A stretch of DNA of 64,000 nt from Rhodopirellula sp. SM50 (GCF_002289565.1 NZ_NTFY01000076.1:21892-85891); one strand, 5' to 3'; shown: positions 26,871-35,658, counted from the first letter of the stretch. Notes: generated by a model from the letters alone, not told the origin. Program-made: numbers and translations.

Positions 26871-26915
26871 ATCCGGCGGTGGTCGCTTCGCTCGACCGCC
26901 GGCTAATGGCTGCTA
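26871..26915. repeat. Family K repeat, copy 2
   Basis: GGCGGTGGTCGCTTCGCTCG followed by ACCGCCGGCTAATGGCTGC matches 19880-19918. Its distance and orientation relative to the family B palindrome are the same as at the first site. Confidence 0.75.
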
Positions 26916-26995
26916 TGCCTTCGGGATCTAGTTTTCGAAATCTAGGTCACACGCCAAGATACCACACCCCATCACTTTCACCTTTCATTCAAACC

Positions 26996-28894
26996 ATGCG
27001 TTTGCTTTCACGCTTTTTCATCGTCGTCGTCTTGGTCCAGATCACCATCGTGGCCCCTTGTCTGGCAAAGGACGCCGAGCCACCGACAATCTTTTTAGAC
27101 AAGTCGCCACGCATCGTCGCGTATCAATTGGGGCGGCTCAACGACGAGCGTTTGTTGCTCGTTCCCCGATCAACGGACGACAAGAAGTACATCCCGGTCT
27201 ATGAAGCCATCGTGGGGCGACCGGCGATGGCGGCGGGCATTCGGGACGAAGCGTTTGCGGCGCTTGCGAAACTGAAAGACAGTTCGGTTGCGGCGGAAAT
27301 GCTGGCGACGATCACCAATTCGAAGAGGGACACCCCGGATGCGAGGCGATTGGTCGATCTGTTGACCGGGCTGATGTTAAAACGTTCCGCGGCGGAATTG
27401 ACGGCGCTCCAGCCCATGCTGTCAGAGGTGGCCCGCGATGACGACCCCGCGCTGCGTTCGATCGCGTTGGCGGGACTGATCGTCGCCGGCGACACGGACA
27501 CGGCGCGATCGATCGCCGAATCGGACGCCGACGCCACCATCGCGATGCTGGCCGCCATCCGCAAATTGCCCAACAAAAAACTGAAAGTGGCTCAGCGTGA
27601 CTACGCAGTGTCCCACTTCGAATCTGCCGATTCGCTCGACGTCAAACTCGCCGCGATCGACGCGTTGTCCCGCATTCCCGCCGATCAAGACGACACCTAC
27701 CAGCGATTGATCACTCAGGTCGATGATCCGGCAACGCGAGTCGCCGCCTGCCGCGGACTGATGCGACTGCCACCGTCCGTTTTTCAAGCCGACAGCTCAC
27801 TCGAGGCCGCCGAAGCACTGGTTGCGTTCGCCGAAGCCACGCCGGCGGCCGAGCGGACGACCGACGCGTTCATCGACGCGATGCAGTTGGTCGATCGGCT
27901 GCTGACGAAGATCCCGCCACAGCAATCCCGATCATTGCGGAGCCGGCTTCGCGAAGTCACCGTCCGGGTCGTGAAGATCGGGACGGTCGAAGAAGAGATG
28001 CGTTACGACGTTGCGTACTTTGCGGTCGAAGCCGGACGTCCGGTGCAGATTCTTTTGGAAAATCACGATCTGATGCCCCACAATCTTGTGATCACCCAGC
28101 CGGGCGCACTCAAGGGAGTCGCGATGGCGGGGTTGGCGGCCGGCCCCGAAGGCAGCGGCGGATTGCCGTATGTCCCGGATTCACCCAACGTCATCGCGGC
28201 GAGCGAGATGGTCGCGCCGGACAACTCGACACGAATCACTCTGACCGCTCCGTCGGAGCCGGGCGAGTATCCGTATGTCTGCACGTTTCCCCAACACTGG
28301 TATCGTATGTACGGCGTGATGGTCGTGGTCGACGACCTGGATGCCTGGAACCAAAATCCGGTCGAACCGGCCAATCCACTCGGCAGCACCCGCTCGTTCG
28401 TCCAAGCGTGGACATTGGAAGACTTCGCGGGGGACTTTGATTCAGACCTTCGCGGCCGTTCACCGGAGATCGGCGAAAAAGTCTTCAACGAAGCATCCTG
28501 TGTGGGATGCCACAAAATCAACAACGTCGGCGGCGCGGTCGGACCCGAACTGACCGACACCTATACCAAATGGAAATCGGATCACGTGGGGATCCTACGC
28601 GAGATCTTGGTCCCCTCGCACAAGATCGACAGCAAGTACGCGATGCAGATCATTCTGACCGTCGATGGCAAAACGCTGTCGGGCATCGTGGTCGATGAAA
28701 ATGACGACACCGTCACGTTGTTGACCAACCCCGAAGCCAAAGAACCGGTGATCATCCTGCAAGACGACATCGAAGTCATCAAACGCAGTGCAACATCGAT
28801 GATGCCCAAAGCGTTGATGGACCAGTACACCAAAGACGAAGTGCTGGATTTGATGGCGTACTTGAAATCGGTCGACGAGGCGCGGGAGAAGTAG
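26996..28894 (+). CDS. HEAT-repeat / cupredoxin / cytochrome c electron-transfer protein, secreted
   Basis: A 632-residue exported protein starting MRLLSRFFIVVVLVQ (signal peptide of ~24 residues). Residues about 60-330 are alpha-helical HEAT-like repeats. Residues about 340-450 form a type I copper (cupredoxin) domain with the expected ligands: H362 (PHNLV), C429, H434 and M438 (YVCTFPQHWYRM). A Pirellula-type heme-binding domain follows with C502, C505 and H506 (CVGCHK) and a C-terminal met-containing segment (TSMMPKALMDQ). The combination points to an electron carrier that receives electrons from the upstream SGNH/dehydrogenase protein. The ATG at 26996 is preferred to upstream codons because it begins the signal peptide. 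Confidence 0.87.
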   Translation: MRLLSRFFIVVVLVQITIVAPCLAKDAEPPTIFLDKSPRIVAYQLGRLNDERLLLVPRSTDDKKYIPVYEAIVGRPAMAAGIRDEAFAALAKLKDSSVAAEMLATITNSKRDTPDARRLVDLLTGLMLKRSAAELTALQPMLSEVARDDDPALRSIALAGLIVAGDTDTARSIAESDADATIAMLAAIRKLPNKKLKVAQRDYAVSHFESADSLDVKLAAIDALSRIPADQDDTYQRLITQVDDPATRVAACRGLMRLPPSVFQADSSLEAAEALVAFAEATPAAERTTDAFIDAMQLVDRLLTKIPPQQSRSLRSRLREVTVRVVKIGTVEEEMRYDVAYFAVEAGRPVQILLENHDLMPHNLVITQPGALKGVAMAGLAAGPEGSGGLPYVPDSPNVIAASEMVAPDNSTRITLTAPSEPGEYPYVCTFPQHWYRMYGVMVVVDDLDAWNQNPVEPANPLGSTRSFVQAWTLEDFAGDFDSDLRGRSPEIGEKVFNEASCVGCHKINNVGGAVGPELTDTYTKWKSDHVGILREILVPSHKIDSKYAMQIILTVDGKTLSGIVVDENDDTVTLLTNPEAKEPVIILQDDIEVIKRSATSMMPKALMDQYTKDEVLDLMAYLKSVDEAREK

Positions 28895-28978
28895 TCGGTT
28901 GGGTGGCAATCGCACGTCGTGGTCGAGCGATCGCCACGTGTCATGTCGCCGCTCATCGATCTGATCGCATCGAGGACG

Positions 28979-29006
28979 CAAACCGGCGGGTTGCACGCGA
29001 CGCTGG
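28979..29006. repeat. Family I repeat, copy 1
   Basis: CAAACCGGCGGGTTGCACGC with GACGCTGG is nearly repeated at the very end of the window (63974-64000, CAAACCGGCGGGTTGCAGTG with CAACGCTG). It marks the start of a 425-bp repeat-rich gap (28895-29319) in which no gene is recognised. Confidence 0.65.
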
Positions 29007-29050
29007 AAGCCCCAGCCTGAGGACAGCTCCCAGTGCCTGATTTGAATGAT

Positions 29051-29124
29051 CCCACGGATGGCAGAGCGAACCCACGGATGAAAAGCAGCCAGGAATCCGT
29101 GGGTACGCCCTGCCATCCGTGGGT
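29051..29124. repeat. Family E repeat, copy 1 (CCCACGGATGGCAG palindrome)
   Basis: CCCACGGATGGCAGAGCGAA and a second CCCACGGATG are mirrored by AATCCGTGGG and CTGCCATCCGTGGG. This forms a nested hairpin with two short direct units on each side. The same design is found at 39120-39192. Confidence 0.88.
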
Positions 29125-29239
29125 GTTCTCCGTTGCTGTGGCACCGGAGATCGTTTTTCGATCCGATTGATCCAGGGAAGACGATTTCGGGACAGTCCAT
29201 GGCTCCCCCGCACGACATCGGCCGATGGACGCTGCAGTA

Positions 29240-29276
29240 GGCATGCTGTGCATGCCAACGGGCCGTCAGGCACAGC
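29240..29276. repeat. Family C repeat (GGCATGCTGTGCATGCC)
   Basis: A short palindrome followed by ACGGGCCGTCAGGCACAGCC. The reverse arrangement occurs at 57261-57302, and the palindromic core alone occurs at 31470, 31630 and 63891. It lies 44 bp before the Ser/Thr kinase start. Confidence 0.75.
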
Positions 29277-29319
29277 CTGAGCTACGCTCGAACGGTCTCT
29301 CTTCGGTTATAGTTGTCCA

Positions 29320-30942
29320 ATGGCCACCGACGAAAACAGCACGCACAATACCCATTCGAACCAGACTCCGGTCGACGGCGATGAGGCCTTGGACGAGATT
29401 CTGGCGGAGTATCTGCAGCGTCTCGAAGACGGGCAGTCGCCCGACCCGTCGGAGTATTTGGCACGCTACCCGCAGCATGCCGACGAACTGTGTAGCTTTT
29501 TTCGCAATCATCATTGGATGGGCGAGACGCCGCCGCCGCAGATCATGTCGCTGTGTGGTCAGGAGATCGGATCGTACCGGATCGAATCCGAGATCGCTCG
29601 CGGAGGCATGGGGGTTGTGTACCGTGCGCGTCAGACGGGACTTGATCGCCCGGTCGCGGTGAAGTTGATCAGCAGCGGAGTGCTGGCCAGCGAAGAAGAA
29701 CGCAAACGGTTTCGCATGGAAGCCGAATCGGCGGCCCGCTTGGATCATCCGGGCATCATTTCGATCCATGAGATCGGGACGTGGAACGGCCACGAATACT
29801 TTTCAATGACATTGGTCGACGGGCCGACGTTGCAACAGTTTGTCGATGACCAGTCGTTGAGTGATACCCGGGCCGCCGAACTGGTCCGCGAGATTGCCCG
29901 AGCGGTCGCCTACGCGCATCGGGCGGGGATCGTGCATCGTGACCTCAAACCGGACAACATTCTGATCGACCAGGAAGGCCGACCGCTGGTGACCGATTTC
30001 GGGTTGGCCAAGTGGAGTCGCGAGGGGGCGATGTTGACACGGACGGGACAGGTGTTGGGGACTCCCAATTACATGAGTCCGGAACAGGCGTCCGGTAACG
30101 CGGGATCGGGAGTCGCCTCGGACGTTTATTCTCTCGGCGCGATGCTCTACGCACTGATCACCGGCGTGCCTCCGCACGAGGGATCCAACCCGGCCGAAGT
30201 GATCCGAAGCGTGTTGCAAGACGAACCGAGTTTGCCACGCAGCTACCGCCCGCAATTGTCTCGCGATCTCGAGAACATCTGTCTCAAAGCGATTCGGTAC
30301 GAACCGGAATGTCGCTACCAATCCGCCGATGAACTGGCCGACGATCTAGATCGCTTTCTTGCCGGTGACACCATCAAGGCGGCCGGCAGCGGATTGATCG
30401 AACGGGTGGCCCGCGAGATCGGTCGCGACCAACACCAAGATCATTTTCTTCATTGGCACGAGACGTTACTGTTGCTGGGGGTGATCATCTTCGTCACGCA
30501 CGTGTTGATTTTTGTCTTGCTGAGGATGAATTTTCCACCGTCGATCGCCTATTGGATTCCGCGTCTGACGATGTTCGCGCTGATCATCGGAACGATTTAT
30601 CGAGCACGCGACGGGTCGCTGTCTCCGCGCAGTATCGCCGAACGTCCGGTCTGGTCGATCTGGCTCGGCTACCTGAGCGCATTGGCGGTCATCAATATCT
30701 TGCTGGTCATCGGCGGCATCAATCATTCCGCGTTGTTTCCGCTTGCCTCCGCACTCAGCGGATTTGCCTTTGTGGCGATGGCCGGTCACATCTGGGGCGG
30801 CTCGGCCCTGGCGGGCATCGCATTTTTTCTGGTCGCCCCGCTGATGGCCTGGTGGCCTGAGATCGCTCCGCTGTTGTTCGGGACGATGTATCTGGTCTCG
30901 ATCCTGGCGATCAGCCAGCATTACCGCCGCCGGAACAAATGA
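29320..30942 (+). CDS. Membrane-anchored Ser/Thr protein kinase
   Basis: A 540-residue Hanks-type kinase. Residues 22-66 form the short acidic helical N-terminal extension common in planctomycete kinases (LDEILAEYLQRLEDGQSPDP). The kinase domain runs from 85 to 348 with all catalytic residues present: glycine loop IARGGMGVVYRA, VAVK lysine K115, HRDLKPDN with D208, DFG D226, and GTPNYMSPEQ. The C-terminal part from 382 to 530 contains about five hydrophobic helices and replaces the extracellular sensor domain common in other bacterial kinases. It is likely active, in contrast to the pseudokinase at 52274. It appears monocistronic. Confidence 0.92.
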   Translation: MATDENSTHNTHSNQTPVDGDEALDEILAEYLQRLEDGQSPDPSEYLARYPQHADELCSFFRNHHWMGETPPPQIMSLCGQEIGSYRIESEIARGGMGVVYRARQTGLDRPVAVKLISSGVLASEEERKRFRMEAESAARLDHPGIISIHEIGTWNGHEYFSMTLVDGPTLQQFVDDQSLSDTRAAELVREIARAVAYAHRAGIVHRDLKPDNILIDQEGRPLVTDFGLAKWSREGAMLTRTGQVLGTPNYMSPEQASGNAGSGVASDVYSLGAMLYALITGVPPHEGSNPAEVIRSVLQDEPSLPRSYRPQLSRDLENICLKAIRYEPECRYQSADELADDLDRFLAGDTIKAAGSGLIERVAREIGRDQHQDHFLHWHETLLLLGVIIFVTHVLIFVLLRMNFPPSIAYWIPRLTMFALIIGTIYRARDGSLSPRSIAERPVWSIWLGYLSALAVINILLVIGGINHSALFPLASALSGFAFVAMAGHIWGGSALAGIAFFLVAPLMAWWPEIAPLLFGTMYLVSILAISQHYRRRNK

Positions 30943-31049
30943 ATTGATCTACCGCCGGGGCGGATGGTTTCGGTACGCTGCAAAGCAAGCATCTTTGCTC
31001 GCCTCAAGTGGGGTAAGCATCTTGCTTGCCATTGGCTGAAGAAGAATTC

Positions 31050-31180
31050 ACAAGCTGGAAGCTGACACCACGGATCGCAAGCTGGAAGCTGACACCACGG
31101 ATCGCAAGCTGGAAGCTTACGCCACGGATCGCAAGCTGGAAGCTTAGGGTACGGATCGCAAGCTGGAAGCTTACGCCACT
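31050..31180. repeat. Five tandem 27-bp family D repeats
   Basis: The unit CGCAAGCTGGAAGCTTACGC followed by CACGGAT recurs with a 27-bp period at 31050, 31076, 31103, 31130 and 31157, with small changes (GCTGACACC or GCTTAGGGT). A related half-site (GTGGGGTAAGCATCTTGC) precedes it near 31009. On the minus strand it reads as repeated VSFQLAIRG, but this is not a protein gene. The last unit abuts the small lipoprotein gene. Confidence 0.92.
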
Positions 31181-31194
31181 TGATGGGATGGAAG

Positions 31195-31476
31195 ATGGAC
31201 ACACGATTGAATCGACGATGCCGTTGTGGCGGTTTGGGACTTGCCTTGGCCATGACTGGCCTGACGGGCTGCCAGAGCTTGGTCAACCGCGGCTGGGTGG
31301 CTCCGCCGGGGCCGATGAATTACCAGCAAGCCAACGCGGTCGTCCACGACCCCTTTCCACAAGCCGACATCGGTCCGGACGACAAATCCATGCGCCCCCC
31401 GGACTACCAGAACCCGTTAGCGCTTCCGGTGCGGAACCAGATGAAAAACCAGGTCACGCCCTGGTTGTTGCCGTAG
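31195..31476 (+). CDS. Small lipoprotein, unknown function
   Basis: About 93 residues starting MDTRLNRRCRCGGLGLALAM, with the lipobox LTGC giving a lipidated cysteine near residue 26. The mature part (QSLVNRGWVAPPGPMNY) is short, proline-rich and hydrophilic, with no recognised domain. An alternative ATG at 31183 would add four residues. It is flanked on both sides by dispersed repeats and has no obvious operon partner. Confidence 0.6.
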   Translation: MDTRLNRRCRCGGLGLALAMTGLTGCQSLVNRGWVAPPGPMNYQQANAVVHDPFPQADIGPDDKSMRPPDYQNPLALPVRNQMKNQVTPWLLP

Positions 31477-31662
31477 GGCATGCTGTGCATGCCGCAAGAA
31501 CTTGTTCCCAGGCTCCGCCTGGGGACACACTGTCTCGGAGGCTCCGCCTCGCATTCGGCCGGCAGAGCCGGCGGTCGATGGCGTTCCCAGGCGGGAGCCT
31601 GGGAACGAGTTGCTCGCATCGGTTGCTGCCGTAGGGCGTGCGGTGCATGCCGCAAGAACTGA
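31470..31662. repeat. Repeat block: family C twice around a TTCCCAGGC palindrome
   Basis: GTAGGGCATGCTGTGCATGC and the variant GTAGGGCGTGCGGTGCATGC, both followed by CGCAAGAACT, bracket the block. Between them GTTCCCAGGCTCCGCCTGGG (31504) and GTTCCCAGGCGGGAGCCTGG (31583) form nested palindromes. The block separates the small lipoprotein from the convergent aldose epimerase gene. Confidence 0.85.
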
Positions 31663-31663
31663 T

Positions 31664-32788
31664 TCAGCGCGTCGAGAACTTAAAGATCGTCTTGGTCGCG
31701 TACTCGTCGTCCGGTTTCAGGATCGTCGACGGGAAGTTCGGCTGATTGGGGCTGTCGGGATAGTGTTGGGTTTCCAAGCAAAAGCCGCCGCGGTGGACGT
31801 AGCTCTTGCCCGACTTTCCGGTCAGTCGTCCGTCGAGAAAGTTTCCACTGTAGAACTGGATGCCCGGTTCGGTGGTTGAAATCTCCAGCACCCGTCCGCT
31901 CTTGGGTTCGTAAACGGTCGCGGCCAATGTCATCTCGCCGGTTTGGCCGCCCTTGTCCAGGACCCAGTTGTGGTCGTAACCGCCGCCGAATTTCAACTGT
32001 TCGTTTTCAGCTGCGATGTCGCGTCCGATCGGTTTTGCGGTCGTGAAATCAAACGGGGTTCCCTGGACGGCCGGGGTCTTGCCGGTCGGGATCAGGGTTG
32101 CATCGACGGGGGTGAAACGGCGGGCGTTGATCATCAGTTCGTGACCCAGAATCGTGCCCTCACCCTCGCCCTTGAGATTGAAGTACGTGTGTTGGGTGAG
32201 GTTGATCGGGGTCGCTTTATCCGTCGTCGCCAGGTAATCGATTTCGATCGCATTCTCATCGGTCAACCGATAGGTCACCGAGCAATTCAGATTTCCCGGG
32301 TAGCCTTCTTCACCGTCCTTGGCCAGGTAGGTCAGCGTCACCGCGTTGGCTTCCTCGTCGACGCTTCCGTTCCAGATGACTTTGTCAAAGCCGATGATCC
32401 CGCCGTGCAGGCTGTTCGGCGGGTTGTTGATCGCCAGCGAGTACTCTTGGTCATCGATGGTGAACTTGCCGTTCGCGATTCGATTCCCGTAGCGACCGAC
32501 GACGGCACCAAAATACGGTTTGTCGACGGCGTTGGTGTAGCTGGCGATGTCGTTGTACCCGAGTGCAATGTCGGCCATGTTTCCTTCGCGATCCGGGACC
32601 ACGATGGACATGATGATCGCACCATAATTGGTGATTCGCACCGTCATGCCGTTGGCATTTTTTAACGTGTAGAACTGGATGTCATCGGCCGTTTCGACTT
32701 CAACCGCCTTGCCGGCCTGTGGAAGCAACAGAACGGACATCAGGACGAGGCCGAAGCATGGCCAGAGGAGCGCGGAGATTCGTTTCAT
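31664..32788 (-). CDS. galM: Aldose 1-epimerase (mutarotase), exported
   Basis: A 374-residue aldose 1-epimerase with a Sec signal peptide (ending AGKAVEV), hence probably periplasmic. Family motifs are NYGAIIMSIVVPDREG, GRYGNRIANGKF, the catalytic-acid His in NLTQHTYFNLKGEG, the second His in GGYDHNWVL, and the general-base Glu near TTEPGIQFYSGN. It interconverts alpha and beta anomers of galactose, glucose or related sugars. It lies 36 bp downstream of the alcohol dehydrogenase gene on the same strand, so the two form a likely sugar-metabolism operon. Confidence 0.92.
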   Translation of the reverse strand: MKRISALLWPCFGLVLMSVLLLPQAGKAVEVETADDIQFYTLKNANGMTVRITNYGAIIMSIVVPDREGNMADIALGYNDIASYTNAVDKPYFGAVVGRYGNRIANGKFTIDDQEYSLAINNPPNSLHGGIIGFDKVIWNGSVDEEANAVTLTYLAKDGEEGYPGNLNCSVTYRLTDENAIEIDYLATTDKATPINLTQHTYFNLKGEGEGTILGHELMINARRFTPVDATLIPTGKTPAVQGTPFDFTTAKPIGRDIAAENEQLKFGGGYDHNWVLDKGGQTGEMTLAATVYEPKSGRVLEISTTEPGIQFYSGNFLDGRLTGKSGKSYVHRGGFCLETQHYPDSPNQPNFPSTILKPDDEYATKTIFKFSTR

Positions 32789-32824
32789 GATCGGAAGAAT
32801 TGGGAGGGATAAATTTGGGAGAGA

Positions 32825-33868
32825 CTACGCCGACACGCCCGGTTGAATGACCACCTTCATCGCACCCTTCTCACCGGCATAAAGACGTGAGAACCATTCG
32901 GGGCCTTCTTCGAGTGTTGCCGTGGCGGTAATCAGCGGTGCGACCTGAATCGCGCCGCTCCGCATCAATTCAATGCATGCAGGGTACTCACCACAGGAGG
33001 CGCATGTGCCAAAAACGTTCAATTCTCGGGTGACGATCGCCTGCAAGGGAACTTCGACGCGCGGTGCCAGATTGCCGACCAGCGTGATCGAGCCGCCTTT
33101 GCGCAAGCAGGCGATGGCGGTGTCGATCGTTGCGCTGGCGCCGACGACTTCCAACGCGACATCGGCGCCGCGGCCGCCGGTCAATTTCCGAACCTCTTCG
33201 GCGACATCGACCTCATCGGCCTTGAGCGCCACGTCGGCCCCCAGTGACAACGCGGCATCCAAGCGGTCTTGGTCCAAATCCACCGCGATCACTCTGGCGC
33301 AGCCGGCCAGTCGGATCGCTTGGATCGTCAACAATCCGATCATGCCGCTGCCGACGACCACCGCCGTGTCGCCCAATTGGACCGGCGTTCGGTTGGCCGC
33401 ATGGACGGCCACCGAGACCGCTTCGATCAACGCGGCGTGTTCAAACGGCATCTCGTCGGGCAAGCGGTAGCAAATGTGTTGGGGCACCGAGACCAGTTCG
33501 GCGAACGCACCGTGACGGCGGTACTCGCCACACGAGACGCCCAGAACGGTGCGGTTGTCGCACAGGTTGATCTCGCCGCGGCGGCAATGAAAACAATCGC
33601 CACAGGAAACGGTGGAATCGAAGGTCACGTGGTCGCCGACGGCGAAACCGGTCACTTCGCTGCCAATTTCGGCAACGATCCCGGACGCTTCGTGTCCCAT
33701 CACCAAGGGCGGAATCCGACGTCCGCTGCTGCCGTCGTACCCGTGGATGTCGCTGCCGCAGATGCCACACGCTTTCACTTGAACCAGCAGATCTTTCGGC
33801 CCGACCGTGGGGTTGTCCACTTCGGTGACTTCCAAGTGTTTGTATTCGGTCAACAGCATCGCTTTCAT
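32825..33868 (-). CDS. Zinc-dependent medium-chain alcohol/polyol dehydrogenase
   Basis: A 347-residue MDR-superfamily enzyme related to sorbitol, galactitol-phosphate and threonine dehydrogenases. Catalytic zinc ligands are in KACGICGSDIHGYDG and GHEASG; the structural zinc loop is CGDCFHCRRGEINLC. The NAD-binding Rossmann fold is at AVVVGSGMIGLL. The substrate is probably a sugar or polyol, given the adjacent mutarotase and DMT transporter. It starts at 33868, 104 bp downstream of the transporter stop on the same strand. Confidence 0.9.
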   Translation of the reverse strand: MKAMLLTEYKHLEVTEVDNPTVGPKDLLVQVKACGICGSDIHGYDGSSGRRIPPLVMGHEASGIVAEIGSEVTGFAVGDHVTFDSTVSCGDCFHCRRGEINLCDNRTVLGVSCGEYRRHGAFAELVSVPQHICYRLPDEMPFEHAALIEAVSVAVHAANRTPVQLGDTAVVVGSGMIGLLTIQAIRLAGCARVIAVDLDQDRLDAALSLGADVALKADEVDVAEEVRKLTGGRGADVALEVVGASATIDTAIACLRKGGSITLVGNLAPRVEVPLQAIVTRELNVFGTCASCGEYPACIELMRSGAIQVAPLITATATLEEGPEWFSRLYAGEKGAMKVVIQPGVSA

Positions 33869-33972
33869 GCGTCAAGATCTCGGTCAGGGGTGAGGTGAAA
33901 CGGATTCGGACCGTTAGCCTAAAAGATAACGGATTTAACGCAATGAGATGCAGCTTGGAGCGTTTGCGAGTC

Positions 33973-34872
33973 TTATCCAAACAGAATTGCGATCACGACC
34001 GAAATCGTGATCAACAGGGCTCCGCCGAGGCGAAACACCATCGTTTTTCGCGATAAATCCGCTTCGCTGCCGCCCCAGATCAACGCCGCCCCCCAAGCCA
34101 GCAAGACGCCCCAGATGCCCCGCATCGAATACACCACGTTCACCCGCGGTGCGTCGCCGAAGGCGGACAGCGTAAAGACGATGCACAACGCCTGTAAACC
34201 GATCAGCAAGCCGCCGATCAGCAGGGAGCGCCGGACCGCCGGGATCGCAAATTTTTCCCGCTGGAAACCGACCAAAAAGACGGTCGAGTAGCTGGCGACG
34301 AACCAGAACATGATCGGCAAAAAACGCCCTGATGACCACGCCGCGATCGGCGAGGAGCAAAACCGCTGGACCAGCACGTCAAAAATTGAAAACGACGTGC
34401 TGGCAGCCATCGCACTGAGAATCGTGTAGCCGATGCGGCTGTGGGTGCCCGCCCCGGTCCACTGAACCAGCGCGATGCCGATGGTCGCCAGTGTCGCCGC
34501 CAACCAAATCGCCGTCGGCAGGCTTTGGCCACCGATCAACGTTGCCAAAATCGCCACCAACAACACTTTGACGCCGAACAGCGGCGCCGCGATCGAAACG
34601 TCGCCGTGCGTGATCGCGAAAAACGTCCCCATCTGGCCGCTGATGTAAAACACCGCCACGAGCGCGGGTTGCCAGAGCAAGTAGACATTGACCGGTTCGC
34701 TTTCGAGAAACCAGAACCCCGAAAACAGCGTCGCAGCCCACAGATTGGCGACCAACGATACCGTCCACGGATTCGCCCCTTCGAGGGTTGCCCGTTTCAA
34801 AAACAGCAGGCCACAAGCGAATAGAACGCTGGCGGCGAGAGGAAACAGCAGGTGATAGGAGTCGTCGAGCAC
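33973..34872 (-). CDS. DMT/EamA-like permease
   Basis: A 299-residue integral membrane protein with about ten predicted helices arranged as two similar halves, the pattern of drug/metabolite transporter superfamily (EamA/sugar-uptake-like) proteins. It begins MLDDSYHLLFPLAASVLF and has a glycine-rich AAPLFGVKVLLVAILATLIG segment at the end of the first half. No soluble domain is present. With the downstream dehydrogenase and mutarotase it could import or export a sugar or polyol; this rests on context alone. Confidence 0.8.
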   Translation of the reverse strand: MLDDSYHLLFPLAASVLFACGLLFLKRATLEGANPWTVSLVANLWAATLFSGFWFLESEPVNVYLLWQPALVAVFYISGQMGTFFAITHGDVSIAAPLFGVKVLLVAILATLIGGQSLPTAIWLAATLATIGIALVQWTGAGTHSRIGYTILSAMAASTSFSIFDVLVQRFCSSPIAAWSSGRFLPIMFWFVASYSTVFLVGFQREKFAIPAVRRSLLIGGLLIGLQALCIVFTLSAFGDAPRVNVVYSMRGIWGVLLAWGAALIWGGSEADLSRKTMVFRLGGALLITISVVIAILFG

Positions 34873-34983
34873 GGCAGGCTGGGGGTGGCGGAGGGACCGA
34901 TAGCCTAGCGGACCGGCGGCAAAGGGGAAGTCACGCTGCGGTGGGAGATCGGCAATGACTTGGTGATGTCATACAATCGCGTC

Positions 34984-35658
34984 ATGAAACGCTTCACCGC
35001 CACTGGCATCCCTGTCGTTTGGTCCGCCATGGTTTGGACCCTGCTGATCGGCTGTACCGGCTGCGGCACGTCCGCGCCGCCGGAGCCGCTGGTCGTCATC
35101 GATACCCAGTCGGATTTGCGGCACGATCACAAACATCTTCACGGTGATCCGCACCGCCATGACCACGACCATGGTGGCAACTTCAGCGGCGCTCACGCGC
35201 ATCTCCACGCCCATGGGCACCGCCATTGGCCCGCTCCACATGGAGGACAGATCGTGAGTTTGCGCTGGCGGGGCGAGCTGACTTCGGCGAGCCAGCCAGC
35301 GACGCGCCCCGTTCCATTGGGGCCACATCTGGAGATCGTCGAGGGGTTGCCGGAGCGATTGACGGTTTACTTCCTCGCGGAATCCAACGACGGTCAGTGG
35401 GGCTCCTGGGATGTCGGTCCTTCGCCCCCTGTCCTTCGCCTTACCATCGAAACCGACGCATTGACTCTGGATCTGGAAAAAAACGGTCAGGAAGGCGGAT
35501 ACGAGGCAACGTTGCCACCCCAAATACAAACGCTGTTCGCGGAGCAAGACAGCGAAATCCGGCTCACGGACTGGGCAATGGACGTGGCGGGCCACGCGTT
35601 TGATGTTTCAGAGAATGTCGTCTACCGGATGGGTGAACTGGACGTGGTTGTAGAGTAA
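34984..35658 (+). CDS. Histidine-rich lipoprotein
   Basis: A 224-residue lipoprotein (LIGCTGC; lipidated Cys24 or Cys27). Residues 47-86 contain 15 histidines, many in alternating HxH pairs (HDHKHLHGDPHRHDHDH; HAHLHAHGHRH). This suggests a surface or periplasmic metal-binding tail for Zn, Ni or Cu. The remaining 135 residues form an unassigned beta-rich domain (LTVYFLAESNDGQWGSWD; LRLTIETDALTLDLEK). I prefer the ATG at 34984 because it starts the signal peptide. The DUF1559 gene follows 71 bp later on the same strand. Confidence 0.75.
   Translation: MKRFTATGIPVVWSAMVWTLLIGCTGCGTSAPPEPLVVIDTQSDLRHDHKHLHGDPHRHDHDHGGNFSGAHAHLHAHGHRHWPAPHGGQIVSLRWRGELTSASQPATRPVPLGPHLEIVEGLPERLTVYFLAESNDGQWGSWDVGPSPPVLRLTIETDALTLDLEKNGQEGGYEATLPPQIQTLFAEQDSEIRLTDWAMDVAGHAFDVSENVVYRMGELDVVVE

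Noticed and set aside
31050..31180. CRISPR array
   Set aside because: The units are contiguous with no unique spacers, and there are no cas genes. The same holds for 4494-4557 and 47266-47385.
30921..31286. Minus-strand ORF encoding a VSFQLAIRG repeat protein
   Set aside because: The repetitiveness comes entirely from the 27-bp DNA repeats, which recur in other arrangements and frames elsewhere.
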